NCBI GenBank assembly: GCA_937916515.1
Contig: CALFSX010000153.1
Span: 1 to 64,000 of the forward strand
Direction: 5' to 3'
Source of the DNA: an uncultured Planctomycetaceae bacterium
GTDB lineage: Bacteria; Planctomycetota; Planctomycetia; Planctomycetales; Planctomycetaceae
DNA: 64,000 nt
The position numbers and the translations under genes are program-made. Positions within the stretch are counted from its first letter, which is position 1, and each line of letters begins with the position of its first letter. Of the stretch, positions 16,744 to 25,903 are shown piece after piece. The notes beneath the pieces were generated by a model that saw nothing but the letters and a program-made list of their open reading frames with translations, had not been told where the DNA came from and searched no databases.

Positions 16744-17562
16744 ATGTTCCACCTGCGTGTGTTCGCCACATTTTTTCGCAACTCGCTGATTCGCGAGATG
16801 ATGTTTCAGGGAAATTTTCTGATTCAAATCATCACGCGCGCGTTTTGGTTTTTTGCTCAGATCGCTTTATTCAAAGTGATCTTTGAAAAAGTGCCCAGCA
16901 TCAATGGCTGGACGCAGGACCAGTATTTCGCCTTCATGGCCACCGGCATGCTGATCAATGGCATCGTCGAAACGTTCTTTATGCCAAACTGCGCCAGCTT
17001 CAGCGAACAGATTCGCACGGGCCGACTAGACTTCGCTTTGTTAAAACCTGTTGACACTCAGTTTTTGGTGTCACTGGAACGAGTCAACCTGGCGATGGTC
17101 AGCCAGGTGCTGCTGGCGGCGGGACTGCTGATCAACTCGCTGTACAGGATTGGCGAACCGATTTCCGTTCTGCAACTGGTCATTTACTTATTCTACGTGA
17201 CCACGGGAGTTTTGTTTTTCTATTCGATGATGATCGTCACCGCCTGCAGCAGCATCTTTCTGGGACGCAATCAGGGGCTGTACGATTTCTGGTTCTACAT
17301 CACCGTATTCGGTCGCTATCCGCGAAGCATCTATGATGGTCGCGATCCGTCGCAGATTGAAGGCGGAGAAATCCTGCAGTTCGGTTTTTCCTACATCATG
17401 CCGATTCTACTGGTGATCACGGTTCCCGCACGAGTGATCGTGAATACTCTGGACCAGAAGCACTGGGCGGTCGTGTCTTTGCTGGCCGCTGTTGCAGGAC
17501 TGGTGATTGCTCGCGGTGTGTTCAAGTGGTCCCTGAACCATTACCGCAGTGCCAGCAGCTGA
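16744..17562 (+). CDS. ABC-2 type permease subunit
   Basis: A 272-residue integral membrane protein with about six hydrophobic helices, for example FFAQIALFKVIF, LVIYLFYVTTGVLFFYSMMI and WAVVSLLAAVAGLVIARGVF. Conserved ABC-2 family (DUF990-like) features are RAFWFFAQIALF, an IRTGRLDFALLKPVD loop, and the late FSYIMPILLVITVPARVI. Such subunits pair with an ATPase and a sister permease to export an unknown substrate. Neither partner is adjacent here, so they are presumably encoded elsewhere or upstream in another arrangement. The gene stands alone between the pseudopilin and convergent hisS. Confidence 0.82.
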   Translation: MFHLRVFATFFRNSLIREMMFQGNFLIQIITRAFWFFAQIALFKVIFEKVPSINGWTQDQYFAFMATGMLINGIVETFFMPNCASFSEQIRTGRLDFALLKPVDTQFLVSLERVNLAMVSQVLLAAGLLINSLYRIGEPISVLQLVIYLFYVTTGVLFFYSMMIVTACSSIFLGRNQGLYDFWFYITVFGRYPRSIYDGRDPSQIEGGEILQFGFSYIMPILLVITVPARVIVNTLDQKHWAVVSLLAAVAGLVIARGVFKWSLNHYRSASS

Positions 17563-17693
17563 AACAGAAGACCTGCGGCCACCGCTTTATTTCCGTCGTC
17601 GCTGTATTTCCTCGCACAGCTGTACTGCCGCCCAAGGTGTTGTTGCGGGCTTTTAGGCGAGCGGCAGATGGAAATCTACCCACGATCAAACCA

Positions 17694-17756
17694 CCGTCAT
17701 TCCCGCGCAGGCGGGAATCCAGCCGCACTGGGTTCCCGCCTGCACGGGAATGACGG
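17694..17756. repeat. Palindromic CCGTCATTCCCGCG-type repeat
   Basis: CCGTCATTCCCGCGCAGGCG at the left and the matching TGCACGGGAATGACGG at the right form a long imperfect hairpin between convergent genes. This type of ATTCCCGC...GCGGGAAT repeat is widespread in unrelated bacteria (compare dRS3 of Neisseria). A related copy lies at 53719-53812. Confidence 0.75.
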
Positions 17757-17779
17757 TCAGCTCTTTCATGCCGCTCGCC

Positions 17780-19120
17780 TTACCGGACAAGCCCCGCAAC
17801 AAAATTGACAAGTTCAGAGGTTGACACTTCCTGCTGCGAACCATCGGCCAACCCTTTCACCTGCCACATGCCCGCCGCAAATTCGTCGGCACCAGCAATC
17901 AAGGCAACGCGGAACCCTTTTTTATCGGCATACTTCATTTGTTTGCCGATACCTTTGGCTTCCGGGTACACCTCGGCACCAATGCCGGCAGCTCGCAGCG
18001 ATCTGGCGACCTTCATATAGTCGGCCAATCGATCCTGCTCAAACATTGTGACCAGCACGGGCGCTGGAGTGGTGGCTTTTTGAGTCATCCCCAGCTCTTC
18101 CATGGCCGCCAGCATGCGATCCAGTCCCAGACTTGCTCCCACGCCAGGCAGTTTCTGCGAAGTAAACAGTTCTGCCAGGTTGTCATAACGACCGCCCGAA
18201 CAAACGCTGCCAATGCCAGGAAGATCTCCCAGCAGTGTTTCGTAGATGGTGCCGGTATAGTAATCCAGTCCGCGAGCAATCGACACGTCCAGGGAAATTC
18301 GCCCTTCCGGTATACCGCACGCATTTGCCGTTGCGAATAATTCACGCAGGTGGCTGACCCCGACTTCTCCCGTTTCGCTGCCCGCCAGCATGCCTTCCAA
18401 CGTTGACAGAATCTGTTCGGGAGTGCCATCCAACTGTGCCATATCCAGAACACTGCCAGCCTGTTCGGCCGTCACACCAACGTGTTCCACCATTTCTTCG
18501 ACAACTTTATCGCGGCCAATTTTGTCGAGCTTATCAAGGCATCGAAGAATGCCGACAGCGTGTTCCTGCAGTCCGTTCTTTTCCAGCAGCCCGTTCAGGA
18601 CTTTTCGATTGTTGACTCGAATCGTAAAGCGTTCGATGCCGATCTTTTCGAACAGATCGTTGATCACCATCAGAGTTTCAATATCCGTGGCGTTGCTGGT
18701 GCTGCCGATAGTGTCAAAATCGCATTGCATGAATTCACGAAAGCGGCCCCGAGCCGGACGTTCGCCTCGCCAAACGGGTGCAATGTGGTAGCGGCGAAAC
18801 GGTATTCCAAGCTCCTGAATGTGTTGAGCCGAATAGCGAGCCAGCGGCACCGTCAGATCGAAGCGCATGGCCACATCACGGTCACCCTGATCGGTAAATC
18901 GAAATACCTGCTTGTCAGATTCCTCTCCCCCCTTGCCCAACAGCACTTCTGCATATTCCAGCGCCGGCGTGTCAATTGGGGCGAACCCGTAGCTGCGGTA
19001 AACCTGCCGAGCCGTGTCCATTAGATGTTCGCGGGCCATCATCTGGTCAGGCAGGAAATCACGAAAACCTCTTAGAGTTTGCGGCTTAATCTTTTGCTTT
19101 GACGGCGACTTTTCAGACAT
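17780..19120 (-). CDS. hisS: Histidyl-tRNA synthetase
   Basis: Class II aminoacyl-tRNA synthetase that charges tRNA-His. The 446-residue protein shows class II motif 2 in FRRYHIAPVWRGERPARGR, the histidine-specific RGLDYYTGTIYE, and motif 3 in GASLGLDRMLAAM. The N-terminal RGFRDFLPDQM matches the usual RGTRDxLP start, and a C-terminal anticodon-binding domain follows (VLVTMFEQDRL... to the end). Length is normal. It is transcribed alone on the minus strand. A strong candidate for an essential gene, with no unusual features seen. Confidence 0.96.
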   Translation of the reverse strand: MSEKSPSKQKIKPQTLRGFRDFLPDQMMAREHLMDTARQVYRSYGFAPIDTPALEYAEVLLGKGGEESDKQVFRFTDQGDRDVAMRFDLTVPLARYSAQHIQELGIPFRRYHIAPVWRGERPARGRFREFMQCDFDTIGSTSNATDIETLMVINDLFEKIGIERFTIRVNNRKVLNGLLEKNGLQEHAVGILRCLDKLDKIGRDKVVEEMVEHVGVTAEQAGSVLDMAQLDGTPEQILSTLEGMLAGSETGEVGVSHLRELFATANACGIPEGRISLDVSIARGLDYYTGTIYETLLGDLPGIGSVCSGGRYDNLAELFTSQKLPGVGASLGLDRMLAAMEELGMTQKATTPAPVLVTMFEQDRLADYMKVARSLRAAGIGAEVYPEAKGIGKQMKYADKKGFRVALIAGADEFAAGMWQVKGLADGSQQEVSTSELVNFVAGLVR

Positions 19121-19711
19121 AACAATTCAACTGGAATTCGGTTCAGAAAACGTGTTTGGGCACCGCTAACGACAATTTCAGCCGCCGCAATGTTCGCAGC
19201 AAGCACAGTAGAGTTCGCGAAAGGCAAATTCCACGGCGAGTGAGGCGACTTCTTAAGTTGGCAGCCAATTGACGGCCAGTTTCTCAAAAACACGGGTGGC
19301 AAGGAATTCTGCGATCGCCTGATTTGTAGATATCCAAAATCCCCGGACGTTTCAGGACGCCCATCCAAATCGGTTGAATAACGGCCTTCAGACGAAAAGC
19401 ACTTCCTTTGAGCCATGCCCGCACACCGCCCTTATCAAAATGGCAATAGCTGCCATGAGGAAAACCCAATATAGCATCAGGTCGGCCAATAAAGAACAAC
19501 CGGGCAACCTGGGGCCAGTTTGCCGACCTTAACTGTCTTATCACCAAGCAAAACCAGATCTGCATTTCCGCCGAATTCAGGCGTAGCCGAATTCAGGCGT
19601 ATTGTTCACGTTGCGACCTTAGGTCCTGCTTGTTATAAGTGCTCGCTAGCTGCGTCTGTATAGGAAGACATGTGGCCTGCGCTTGAGAAGTTTTAGCTCA
19701 TAGTGACAGGG
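19121..19711. other. Non-coding spacer upstream of hisS
   Basis: About 590 bases with no supported gene. A minus-strand frame of 93 codons (19284-19565) has a typical non-coding composition. A 16-base unit CCGAATTCAGGCGTAG/T occurs twice in tandem near 19572-19603. Confidence 0.4.
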
Positions 19712-19803
19712 AACATGTTGATGTTGAGTTAAGTTTTCAGAGCGACCTGGTCGAGTTTCTGAACAGCGGCCTAAACAGCCTGAGACACAGCCTCGATAGA
19801 GTC
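19712..19803 (-). repeat. Family B intergenic repeat, diverged copy
   Basis: Contains AAGTTTTCAGAGCGAC, GAGTTTCTGAACAGCGGC and CTGAGACACAGCCTCGAT, in the same order as the better copies at 20391 and 27453 (TTTTCTGAGCGAC..., GTCTGAGGCACAGCCTCGTT). Confidence 0.6.
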
Positions 19804-19814
19804 TTACACAAAAT

Positions 19815-19908
19815 GATGCGAGCACGGTGCACGCATCTTTTCTGAATGACAACGGAGCGCTGCCGAGCGGCAGCTCAAAAAATGGGCTGCGGGCCTCCCG
19901 CGTTAGGA
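19815..19908 (-). repeat. Family A repeat, reverse orientation, upstream of the DUF3467 gene
   Basis: Starts GATGCGAGCACGGTGCACGC, then ATGACAACGGAGCGCTGCCGAG, and ends CCTCCCGCGTTAGGAA. The inner part is diverged, but the tail and central block match the copies at 38654 and 38776. Its end supplies the purine-rich AGGAA before ATG 19917. Confidence 0.6.
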
Positions 19909-19916
19909 AAAAGCTA

Positions 19917-20309
19917 ATGGCAATAAAGAAAGTCAGGAGAAAAGAAGTGAGCGACGAAGAAACTAAAGAATCTGCTCCAGCAAGTGCACCAGCAGCTGCT
20001 GCACCTCAACAGACTCAGGAAGTTGTCGTTGATGACAGCGGAGCCAACGCGGGATATGCAAACTTCTGTCGCGTTTCCAGCACTCCAGAAGAACTGATCC
20101 TGGACCTCGGCCTGAACCCAACGCCATACGCAACGGGCAAAGTCGACGTTAAGGTTAATCAGCGAATCATCCTGAATCACTTTACAGCCAAGCGTCTGTG
20201 GAGTGCTCTTTCAATGGCGCTGCAACGACACGAACAGGCATTCGGCGTTCTGGAAACAGATGTTCGCAAGCGAGTGAAAGCTCCAGCTGTTGATGGCCCT
20301 GCGTCATAG
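19917..20309 (+). CDS. DUF3467 family protein
   Basis: A 130-residue protein with the DUF3467 core [22 protein letters not shown] (about 66-87) and the following [21 protein letters not shown]. Function of the family is unknown. Two starts are possible. ATG 19917 lies behind AGGAA from the adjacent repeat. GTG 19947 lies 7 nt behind a good AGGAG (19935-19939) and would remove a basic [10 protein letters not shown] leader. I report the longer form. Residues about 11-45 are Ala/Ser/Glu-rich and probably disordered. A strong intrinsic terminator follows, so the gene is monocistronic. Confidence 0.82.
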   Translation: MAIKKVRRKEVSDEETKESAPASAPAAAAPQQTQEVVVDDSGANAGYANFCRVSSTPEELILDLGLNPTPYATGKVDVKVNQRIILNHFTAKRLWSALSMALQRHEQAFGVLETDVRKRVKAPAVDGPAS

Positions 20310-20336
20310 TGGCAGCAATTGCTGACTAAGAACAGT

Positions 20337-20369
20337 AAAAGGTCGAGGCATCATGTCTTGACCTTTTTT
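20337..20369 (+). terminator. Intrinsic terminator of the DUF3467 gene
   Basis: Stem AAAAGGTCGAGGC with GTCTTGACCTTTT around a 5-nt loop, ending in six T. It lies 27 bp after the stop codon. Confidence 0.88.
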
Positions 20370-20390
20370 CATGCGCCAAAATAAAACGAA

Positions 20391-20510
20391 ACCGTTAGAC
20401 TTCGTAAAGCAGCGAACTTGTTCACGTTAAGTCAATTTTCCTGAGCGACAACGGAGCGTTTCTGAGCGTCGGCTCAAATGGTCTGAGGCACAGCCTCGTT
20501 AGAATCTGAA
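20391..20510 (+). repeat. Family B intergenic repeat
   Basis: ACCGTTAGACTTCGTAAAGC, GCGAACTTGTTCA, CTGAGCGACAACGGAGCG and GGTCTGAGGCACAGCCTCGT occur in this order. The copy at 27453 has the same blocks. GCGACAACGGAGCG is also the central block of family A, so the two families share a module. Confidence 0.75.
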
Positions 20511-20615
20511 AGCAATGGGGTAACGGGCGGAACAGAACGTTGCCACGGTCGCCGTAGACGGCCAACGGAAAACTCTCACTCATCCCCATTCGTTTGCTTT
20601 TCTAGAGCAATTTAC

Positions 20616-20706
20616 CTTTTGTTGTGGCCGGTTTTGGCTTGTCGGAACCAGCCCACATCGCCTGGTTCGCGTTCTCCGCGGCCACAAGTCAGCGAAATTC
20701 GCTGCA
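20616..20706 (+). repeat. Family D intergenic repeat next to an ATG
   Basis: CTTTTGTTGTGGCCGG, TGGCTTGTCGGAACCAGCCC and TCTCCGCGGCCACAAGTCAG occur here and, with small changes, at 27162-27252. The copy ends right at the first ATG of the following hydrolase gene. Confidence 0.65.
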
Positions 20707-21603
20707 ATGGAAATCGGCTTCATGATGCGATCTGGCTTCATCATTTGTCTTCTGTTTACTCATACGACGCTGGCGTCTGACGTTCAAAAAGTATTTGTCT
20801 GGCCGGATCTCGCACCGAATGAAACGGCACACAATGAAGGCCACGCCATGCCGCTGCGGGCCAACGAAGATCCGCCGGTTACTCGGCTTGTAGAAATACG
20901 TCGCCCCTCAATCGACGTATTTCCAGCGGACAAACCCAACGGAACCGCCGTCGTTATTTTACCTGGCGGAGGCTTCGGAAAAGTTGTCCCCGATAAAGAA
21001 GGCTCAGAAGCTGCCCCCTGGCTGAACAAGCTTGGAATTTCTGTATTCGTTGTGCGATATCGAACAAACGAAACGACACCAAAATCGGAGCCTGCATGGA
21101 AGCGCCCTCTGCAGGATGCTCAACGAACAATACGCCTTATCCGCCATCGAGCGAGCGAATGGAACGTCGACCCTCAAAAAGTTGGCGTACTTGGGTTTTC
21201 CGCTGGCGGACAAGTCGCCTCCATTCTTCACACTCGAAACATCGCGACCGACTATGAAGCTATCGACGAAGTCGACAAACAACTTGCCAGACCCGATTTT
21301 TCGCTGCTGATTTACCCATGGCAGATCATGAACCCTGCAACTCAACAATTGCTGGAAGACATTCAACCGGCAAAAACTTCGCCCCCCGCTTTTATCGTAC
21401 ACACCCACGACGACAACTCGTCTTCGCTGGGAAGCGTGCTGGTTTATACCGGACTAAAACGCCACAACGTTCCTGCAGAACTGCACGTCTACGCCAACGG
21501 CGGCCACGGTTATGGCATGAGACCAGTAGCTGGCTCCGAAATCGGAACATGGCCCGATCGAGCGACGTCATGGCTGCAGCACCGAGGCCTCGCTGACAAA
21601 TAG
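20707..21603 (+). CDS. Secreted alpha/beta hydrolase (esterase/acetylxylan-esterase-like)
   Basis: A 298-residue exported hydrolase. A signal peptide (MMRSGFIICLLFTHTTLAS) is followed by an esterase fold with the oxyanion segment VVILPGGGFGKV, a nucleophile elbow GFSAGGQ (Ser near 165) and a C-terminal catalytic histidine in YANGGHGYGM (near 266). The acid is probably in the HTHDDNSSS segment. This resembles planctomycete endo-1,4-beta-xylanase-B-like/BD-FAE esterases that deacetylate polysaccharides. Start is uncertain: ATG 20707 abuts a family D repeat, and ATG 20722 or 20725 gives a cleaner signal peptide. Confidence 0.85.
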   Translation: MEIGFMMRSGFIICLLFTHTTLASDVQKVFVWPDLAPNETAHNEGHAMPLRANEDPPVTRLVEIRRPSIDVFPADKPNGTAVVILPGGGFGKVVPDKEGSEAAPWLNKLGISVFVVRYRTNETTPKSEPAWKRPLQDAQRTIRLIRHRASEWNVDPQKVGVLGFSAGGQVASILHTRNIATDYEAIDEVDKQLARPDFSLLIYPWQIMNPATQQLLEDIQPAKTSPPAFIVHTHDDNSSSLGSVLVYTGLKRHNVPAELHVYANGGHGYGMRPVAGSEIGTWPDRATSWLQHRGLADK

Positions 21604-21798
21604 CGACAGGCTTCACCGCGACACCAAACCACCCGCGTACGCCTTCACTTGTGACGGTGGCATGTTGTGTTAGCTTGCACAATCGCTGGTGAAGCAGTTA
21701 TCACGCTCTGCGTAGATACCGCCTCCACTTCGTTGAGTTGCGAAGTCCAGCGGCTCAAAATCACTCGTCCACACAAAGAATCAAGAAGCAATCGTCTC

Positions 21799-22716
21799 AT
21801 GAGTTCACTGGAAATTATTGCTGGCAAAACACGCATTGGATGGATCGGAACCGGCGTTATGGGGGCCAGCATGTGCGGCCATCTGATGGACGCTGGGTTT
21901 TCCGCCACGGTCTACAACAGAACCAAAGCCAAGGCTCAGTCACTGCTGGAAAAAGGGGCCACGTGGGCTGACAGCCCCGCTGATGTGGCAAAGAATTCCG
22001 ACGTGATTTTTTCCATCGTTGGATTTCCTCAGGATGTTCGGTCTGTGCTGCTGGGCGACACGGGAGCACTTTCGGCGGCAGCCCCCGGAAGTATTCTGGT
22101 AGACATGACCACAAGTCAACCCAGCCTTGCGGTGGAAGTTTACGAAGCGGCAAAAGCCAAAGGTGTCGTCAGTGTGGACGCACCGGTTTCCGGTGGCGAC
22201 GTCGGTGCGAAAAACGGAACGCTGTCGATCATGATCGGCGGCGATGCCGACGTTGTGGAATCGTTGCAACCATGCTGGAACGCCATGGGAAAAACGATCG
22301 TGCATCAGGGGCCAGCCGGGGCAGGGCAGCACACCAAAATGGTCAACCAGACTCTGATTGCCACCGGCATGATCGGCGTCTGTGAAGCATTGCTATACGG
22401 TTACAAAGCGGGACTGAATCTGGACACCGTCATGAAGTCCGTTTCCAGTGGAGCAGCGGGAAGTTGGTCGCTGTCGAACCTTGGGCCGCGAATTATCGAC
22501 AACAACTTCGATCCGGGATTCTTTGTGGAACACTTCATCAAAGATATGGGTATCGTTCTGGAAGAATCAAAGAAGATGGGGCTGTCGATGCCCGGTTTGG
22601 CGTTGGGACATCAGCTGTACCTGTCGGTGCAGGCCAAAGGCTACGGACGCAATGGAACTCACGCACTTCAGCTTGCGTTGGCCTCGCTGTCTGACATCGA
22701 CTGGAAGAATCGCTGA
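21799..22716 (+). CDS. NAD(P)-dependent beta-hydroxyacid dehydrogenase family protein
   Basis: A 305-residue member of the 3-hydroxyisobutyrate/tartronate-semialdehyde reductase family. The N-terminal dinucleotide motif is [16 protein letters not shown]. The substrate-binding segment is [18 protein letters not shown], and the catalytic lysine sits in [11 protein letters not shown]. The C-terminal helical domain has LSNLGPRI and [12 protein letters not shown]. The exact substrate (hydroxyisobutyrate, tartronate semialdehyde or succinic semialdehyde) cannot be told from motifs. I chose ATG 21799, a short distance before the Rossmann strand; an upstream frame from 21667 has no family-like sequence. 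It stands alone on the plus strand. Confidence 0.9.
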   Translation: MSSLEIIAGKTRIGWIGTGVMGASMCGHLMDAGFSATVYNRTKAKAQSLLEKGATWADSPADVAKNSDVIFSIVGFPQDVRSVLLGDTGALSAAAPGSILVDMTTSQPSLAVEVYEAAKAKGVVSVDAPVSGGDVGAKNGTLSIMIGGDADVVESLQPCWNAMGKTIVHQGPAGAGQHTKMVNQTLIATGMIGVCEALLYGYKAGLNLDTVMKSVSSGAAGSWSLSNLGPRIIDNNFDPGFFVEHFIKDMGIVLEESKKMGLSMPGLALGHQLYLSVQAKGYGRNGTHALQLALASLSDIDWKNR

Positions 22717-23001
22717 TCGCGAAAAAGCGAGTCCATCAGAACTTCAACGTCGGTCCTCCAAGCCAGGAACCTGCTTTCGCAGGGGCGGCGTTGCGAACGA
22801 AAAACGATGCCAGTTACCGAAAAACCACGCAATTTGCAGTGTATGAATCCCTTTTTTGAGTAATCCCGGGCGATTCCGGCGATTGAACGAAGCGGTATCT
22901 GACGCAGCTGGCGGTTGTGCTATCCTTTCAGGCTTTTGAAGGTCGCCTTGTCTGCGACAGTTTTTGTCCCTGCAAACACCAGTAAATAAACGTGGCTTAA
23001 G

Positions 23002-23988
23002 ATGAAATATGACGTGTTCGGCGTTGGCAACGCTTTGGTAGACATTCAGGCTCAGGTCAGCGATTCACTTCTGGCGGAAACCGGATTCGACAAGGGCATC
23101 ATGACTCTGGTCGATGATGCTCAACAACAGGCGGTGCTGGCAAAATTACAGGGCCTGCCATTGAATCGCTGTGCTGGCGGATCAGCCGCAAACACCATTG
23201 TGGGTGTGGCCGACTTCGGCGGGAAAGCAGCTTATGTTGGAAAAGTCGCCGCCGACGAAGTGGGCGAGTTCTTTCTGAAAGACATGCGAGAAATGGGCGT
23301 CACGATTGAAGTGAAGCCCGCAGATGTCGGCCAAACAGGAACCTGTGGCATTCTGATTTCCGAAGACGCTCAACGAACGATGCTGACAAACCTTGGCGTA
23401 TCGTCAACATTGACGGAAGCGGACATTGATGAGAACGAACTGAAGCAATCGAAGTACGTGTACATTGAGGGCTATCTGTTAACCGGCGACACCACCAAAG
23501 CGGCGGCTTACAAAGCCATTGAACTGGCCAAAAAGCACGGCATCAAAGTCGCCTTTACTGCGTCGGATCCGTTTTTGGTCAACATGCTGAAAGACGAAAT
23601 CTGGAACCTGATTAAAGGCCCGGTTGACCTGCTGTTTTGCAACGAAGAAGAAGCAAAAAGCCTGACCGGAAAAAATGATCCGATTGAATGTGCGGCAGAA
23701 ATTCATCGCCACGCCGAAAACGTCGCCATGACTCTGGGACCAAACGGTTCCATCATCATGCACGGTGGCGAAGCAATTGCCATCGAAGGAGTTTCAGTAG
23801 CCGCAATTGACACAACCGGGGCTGGCGACATGTACGCTGGCGGCCTGTTGTACGGCATCACAAACGGCCTGTCCTGGAAACAGGCGGGACATCTGGCTTC
23901 GCATGCCGCAGCACGAATCGTCAGTCAACTGGGTGCCCGAATTCAGACTCGATTTACGCCGGAAGAAGTGCAGAAGCTGATTGGCTAG
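23002..23988 (+). CDS. PfkB-family sugar/nucleoside kinase, adenosine-kinase-like
   Basis: A 328-residue ribokinase/PfkB-family kinase. Visible signatures are the early [11 protein letters not shown], the [28 protein letters not shown] segment (PfkB signature 1), [12 protein letters not shown], and the ATP/anion-hole motif [16 protein letters not shown] with the catalytic aspartate. The overall sequence is closest to the adenosine kinase-like group common in proteobacteria and planctomycetes. Substrate is inferred, not shown. The gene precedes the ECF sigma factor gene by 129 bp, with a strong hairpin between them, so the two are probably separate units. Confidence 0.9.
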   Translation: MKYDVFGVGNALVDIQAQVSDSLLAETGFDKGIMTLVDDAQQQAVLAKLQGLPLNRCAGGSAANTIVGVADFGGKAAYVGKVAADEVGEFFLKDMREMGVTIEVKPADVGQTGTCGILISEDAQRTMLTNLGVSSTLTEADIDENELKQSKYVYIEGYLLTGDTTKAAAYKAIELAKKHGIKVAFTASDPFLVNMLKDEIWNLIKGPVDLLFCNEEEAKSLTGKNDPIECAAEIHRHAENVAMTLGPNGSIIMHGGEAIAIEGVSVAAIDTTGAGDMYAGGLLYGITNGLSWKQAGHLASHAAARIVSQLGARIQTRFTPEEVQKLIG

Positions 23989-24080
23989 GGTGTTATATCC
24001 CTGGTTAACCAGCACGTTTGTGCCGATTTCCAGACTGGCACAATTGAGATAAACAGCAGCAATTGGCTCCAACGATCACT

Positions 24081-24111
24081 GGCCTTTCAGCGTAGAACAA
24101 GCTGAAAGGCC
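24081..24111 (+). promoter_or_regulatory. Hairpin that may mask the ribosome site of the ECF sigma gene
   Basis: Perfect 11-bp inverted repeat GGCCTTTCAGC/GCTGAAAGGCC with a 9-nt loop. The only good Shine-Dalgarno-like sequence (AAAGG, 24105-24109, 8 nt before ATG 24118) lies inside the 3' arm. No T-tract follows, so a terminator is less likely. Confidence 0.6.
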
Positions 24112-24117
24112 CGAGAA

Positions 24118-24765
24118 ATGCTGAAAATGAGCGATTCGGACGCGAATTTTGGTTCGTCCGAGGCAGAAATGGAATCTGATGATTCCATGGTGTCTCAGGC
24201 GACAGATGCGCGCTTGGTTGAACAGGCTCGGCGAGGCGATACGGCGGCGTTTGGCCAGTTAGCTCAACGTTACGAACGGCGAGTTATCAAGGTGATTCGA
24301 CGCTTCATGCCCGATCGTGACCTTTCACTCGATCTTGCTCAGGAATCGTTTCTAAAGGCGTTTGACCGCCTGGAGCAGTTCGATCCGTCGCGACGCTTTG
24401 GCCCGTGGATGTTTCGAATTGCCGTGAATACCACGTACGACCACCTGCGCAAGATCAAACGAAAAGGGAAATGGGCGCTCTTCAGCGAGGCGGGAGAGGA
24501 TCGAGTTCCCGATCCGGCGGCTGCAGATCCACGTGGAGACCTGGACCTTTCTCAGGAAGTTCACATCGTTCTTGCAGACATTCCGGAAGCGTATCGAACC
24601 GTTCTTGTCCTTCGCGACCTGGAAGGTTTTTCAACGTCAGAAGTTGCAGCTGTCACTGAACGCAGTGAAGCCACAATTCGCTGGCGATTGGCTGAAGCTC
24701 GCCGCATGTTTAAAGACGCATGGGAACGACGAGATCGAAGCATTGAAGAAGAAAAATTAGGTTAG
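24118..24765 (+). CDS. ECF (extracytoplasmic function) RNA polymerase sigma factor
   Basis: A 215-residue sigma-70 family member of the RpoE type. Region 2 covers about 36-105 (ARRGDTAAFGQLAQRYERRV, then DLAQESFLKAFDRLEQFD and FGPWMFRIAVNTTYDHLRK). Region 4 covers about 145-200 (IPEAYRTVLVLRDLEGFSTS and SEATIRWRLAEARRMF). A Ser/Asp/Glu-rich N-terminal extension of about 30 residues precedes region 2. The next gene codes for a zinc-finger anti-sigma factor, so the pair is presumably a stress-responsive switch. ATG 24118 is favoured because AAAGG lies 8 nt upstream; ATG 24127 is the alternative. Confidence 0.93.
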   Translation: MLKMSDSDANFGSSEAEMESDDSMVSQATDARLVEQARRGDTAAFGQLAQRYERRVIKVIRRFMPDRDLSLDLAQESFLKAFDRLEQFDPSRRFGPWMFRIAVNTTYDHLRKIKRKGKWALFSEAGEDRVPDPAAADPRGDLDLSQEVHIVLADIPEAYRTVLVLRDLEGFSTSEVAAVTERSEATIRWRLAEARRMFKDAWERRDRSIEEEKLG

Positions 24766-24885
24766 CCTGCAGCACTGGCCAGGCCCCAATCTGCAGCACT
24801 CAAGGCAGGATGCGGAGACAGAAAAATCGCTCACAGCCTGAACAAATCAAACGTTTAACTCAACACGATGAGTGAATTGTCCGGA

Positions 24886-24972
24886 AGCGACAACGGAGCG
24901 GCTCGGCGATTAGAACTTTCCACGTTCTCTCGCGTGCCACGCCACTGGTCAAGGGCGAAGCCCTTGTTGGGA
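24886..24972 (-). repeat. Family A repeat, reverse orientation, before the anti-sigma gene
   Basis: AGCGACAACGGAGCGGCTCG, then CGTGCCACGCCACTGG, then CAAGGGCGAAGCCCTTG, ending TTGGGAAG. The end segment GGGAAG acts as the likely ribosome site for ATG 24985. Confidence 0.75.
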
Positions 24973-24984
24973 AGTACATCGATT

Positions 24985-25557
24985 ATGCAAAAGCAAAGCC
25001 TTAATTGTGCGGATGCTCGTCATCTGGTTCATCTTGCGGTCGGTGATGACACTTTGCCGGAAGAAGAATTACGCCTAACGGATCACTTGCATACTTGTGC
25101 GGACTGTCGCCAGTATCACGCTGGTATGGTTGATGCCATGCACGTGATTGAAAAAGTGCGAGACGACGACAGTGTCGAAATTCCAACTGGCTCAGTTTGG
25201 CCCGCTTTGGCCGACAAACTGAAGGCTCGCCAGACAATTGTTCATGCACCGCGAGAACGACGATTCAACGGTGCCGTGGCGACGTTATGTGCCTGCTCGT
25301 TGATGCTGGCTTTTGTCTCTGCCGTGAAAAGCCTGCCATCCAATTCCCCGGAATCGATTGCCGGTTACCCACCAGCTTCAGCAATGAGTGTCAACTTCCA
25401 GAACAACAATCCAGCACCGCAAACGATGCAACGGCAGCTTGTTCAGGTGGCTGGCCCTAACGGCACAACATTGTGGGTCGATCCCTATACCGGCCAGGCG
25501 TTCGTTCCCAACGTCATGAAAACACTGGGCGACGGAAGCCCGGACATGAACTTCTAA
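24985..25557 (+). CDS. Zinc-finger anti-sigma factor
   Basis: A 190-residue single-pass membrane protein. The cytoplasmic N-terminus has the anti-sigma zinc motif H34-x3-C38-x2-C41 (HLHTCADC) with an upstream Cys8. A membrane helix (about 93-113, GAVATLCACSLMLAFVSAV) leads to a periplasmic tail ending in GTTLWVDPYTGQAFVPNV. It should bind and hold the sigma factor encoded 219 bp upstream until a signal is sensed. I chose ATG 24985. The longer frame from 24868 would translate a family A repeat, giving a SDNGAARRLEL peptide that recurs wherever this repeat is read. The gene ends in TAA directly joined to another family A repeat, so it is bracketed by the family. Confidence 0.85.
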   Translation: MQKQSLNCADARHLVHLAVGDDTLPEEELRLTDHLHTCADCRQYHAGMVDAMHVIEKVRDDDSVEIPTGSVWPALADKLKARQTIVHAPRERRFNGAVATLCACSLMLAFVSAVKSLPSNSPESIAGYPPASAMSVNFQNNNPAPQTMQRQLVQVAGPNGTTLWVDPYTGQAFVPNVMKTLGDGSPDMNF

Positions 25558-25650
25558 CAAGGGCTTCGCCCTTGCCCCGGTGGCGTAGGACGATGAAGCA
25601 GGTGGAGCGTTCGAACCGCCGAGTCGCTGCGAACTAAGCTCAGCAACGTG
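25558..25650 (+). repeat. Family A repeat abutting the anti-sigma stop
   Basis: CAAGGGCTTCGCCCTTGCCC follows the TAA directly, then GGTGGCGTAGG, TTCGAACCGCCGAGTCGCTG and CAGCAACGTGCC. Confidence 0.75.
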
Positions 25651-25758
25651 CCAACAGAATTTGAAACCAGCTAGCCGTCCGGTAGGAACCGGACCTAAAC
25701 TCAAGTTGATCTGCTACAAAAGCAGCCAACCGGACGAAACCGCAGGCACGTACAAGAT

Positions 25759-25822
25759 AAGCTCGGAACAACAGCAACGGGAAGACTCATCCTCGCTCCC
25801 TTGCTGCTGTTTCGAGCTTTTT
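25759..25822 (+). terminator. Long intrinsic terminator downstream of the sigma/anti-sigma pair
   Basis: Imperfect stem AAGCTCGGAACAACAGCAAC with TTGCTGCTGTTTCGAGCTT around a long tip, ending in TTTTTC. Smaller hairpins precede it: GTCCGG/CCGGAC at 25671-25688 and CTGCT/AGCAG near 25711-25725. The 25660-25822 stretch might therefore be a small structured RNA or a processed trailer. Confidence 0.7.
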
Positions 25823-25903
25823 CTTTGCGCCGCTAAGCGTTTACAACACACTGCAGAAATCCTGCCGAACGCGTTCGGTGTGTTGTTTGCAACAAAGTCG
25901 AAA

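Noticed and set aside
17694-17756. TTCCCGC/GCGGGAA repeats here and at 53719 as a CRISPR
   Set aside because: No regular spacers; they are palindromic dispersed repeats of a type known from many bacteria.
24868-24984. A longer start for the anti-sigma gene
   Set aside because: It would translate a family A repeat (SDNGAARRLEL), the same peptide found by reading the repeat at 38659.
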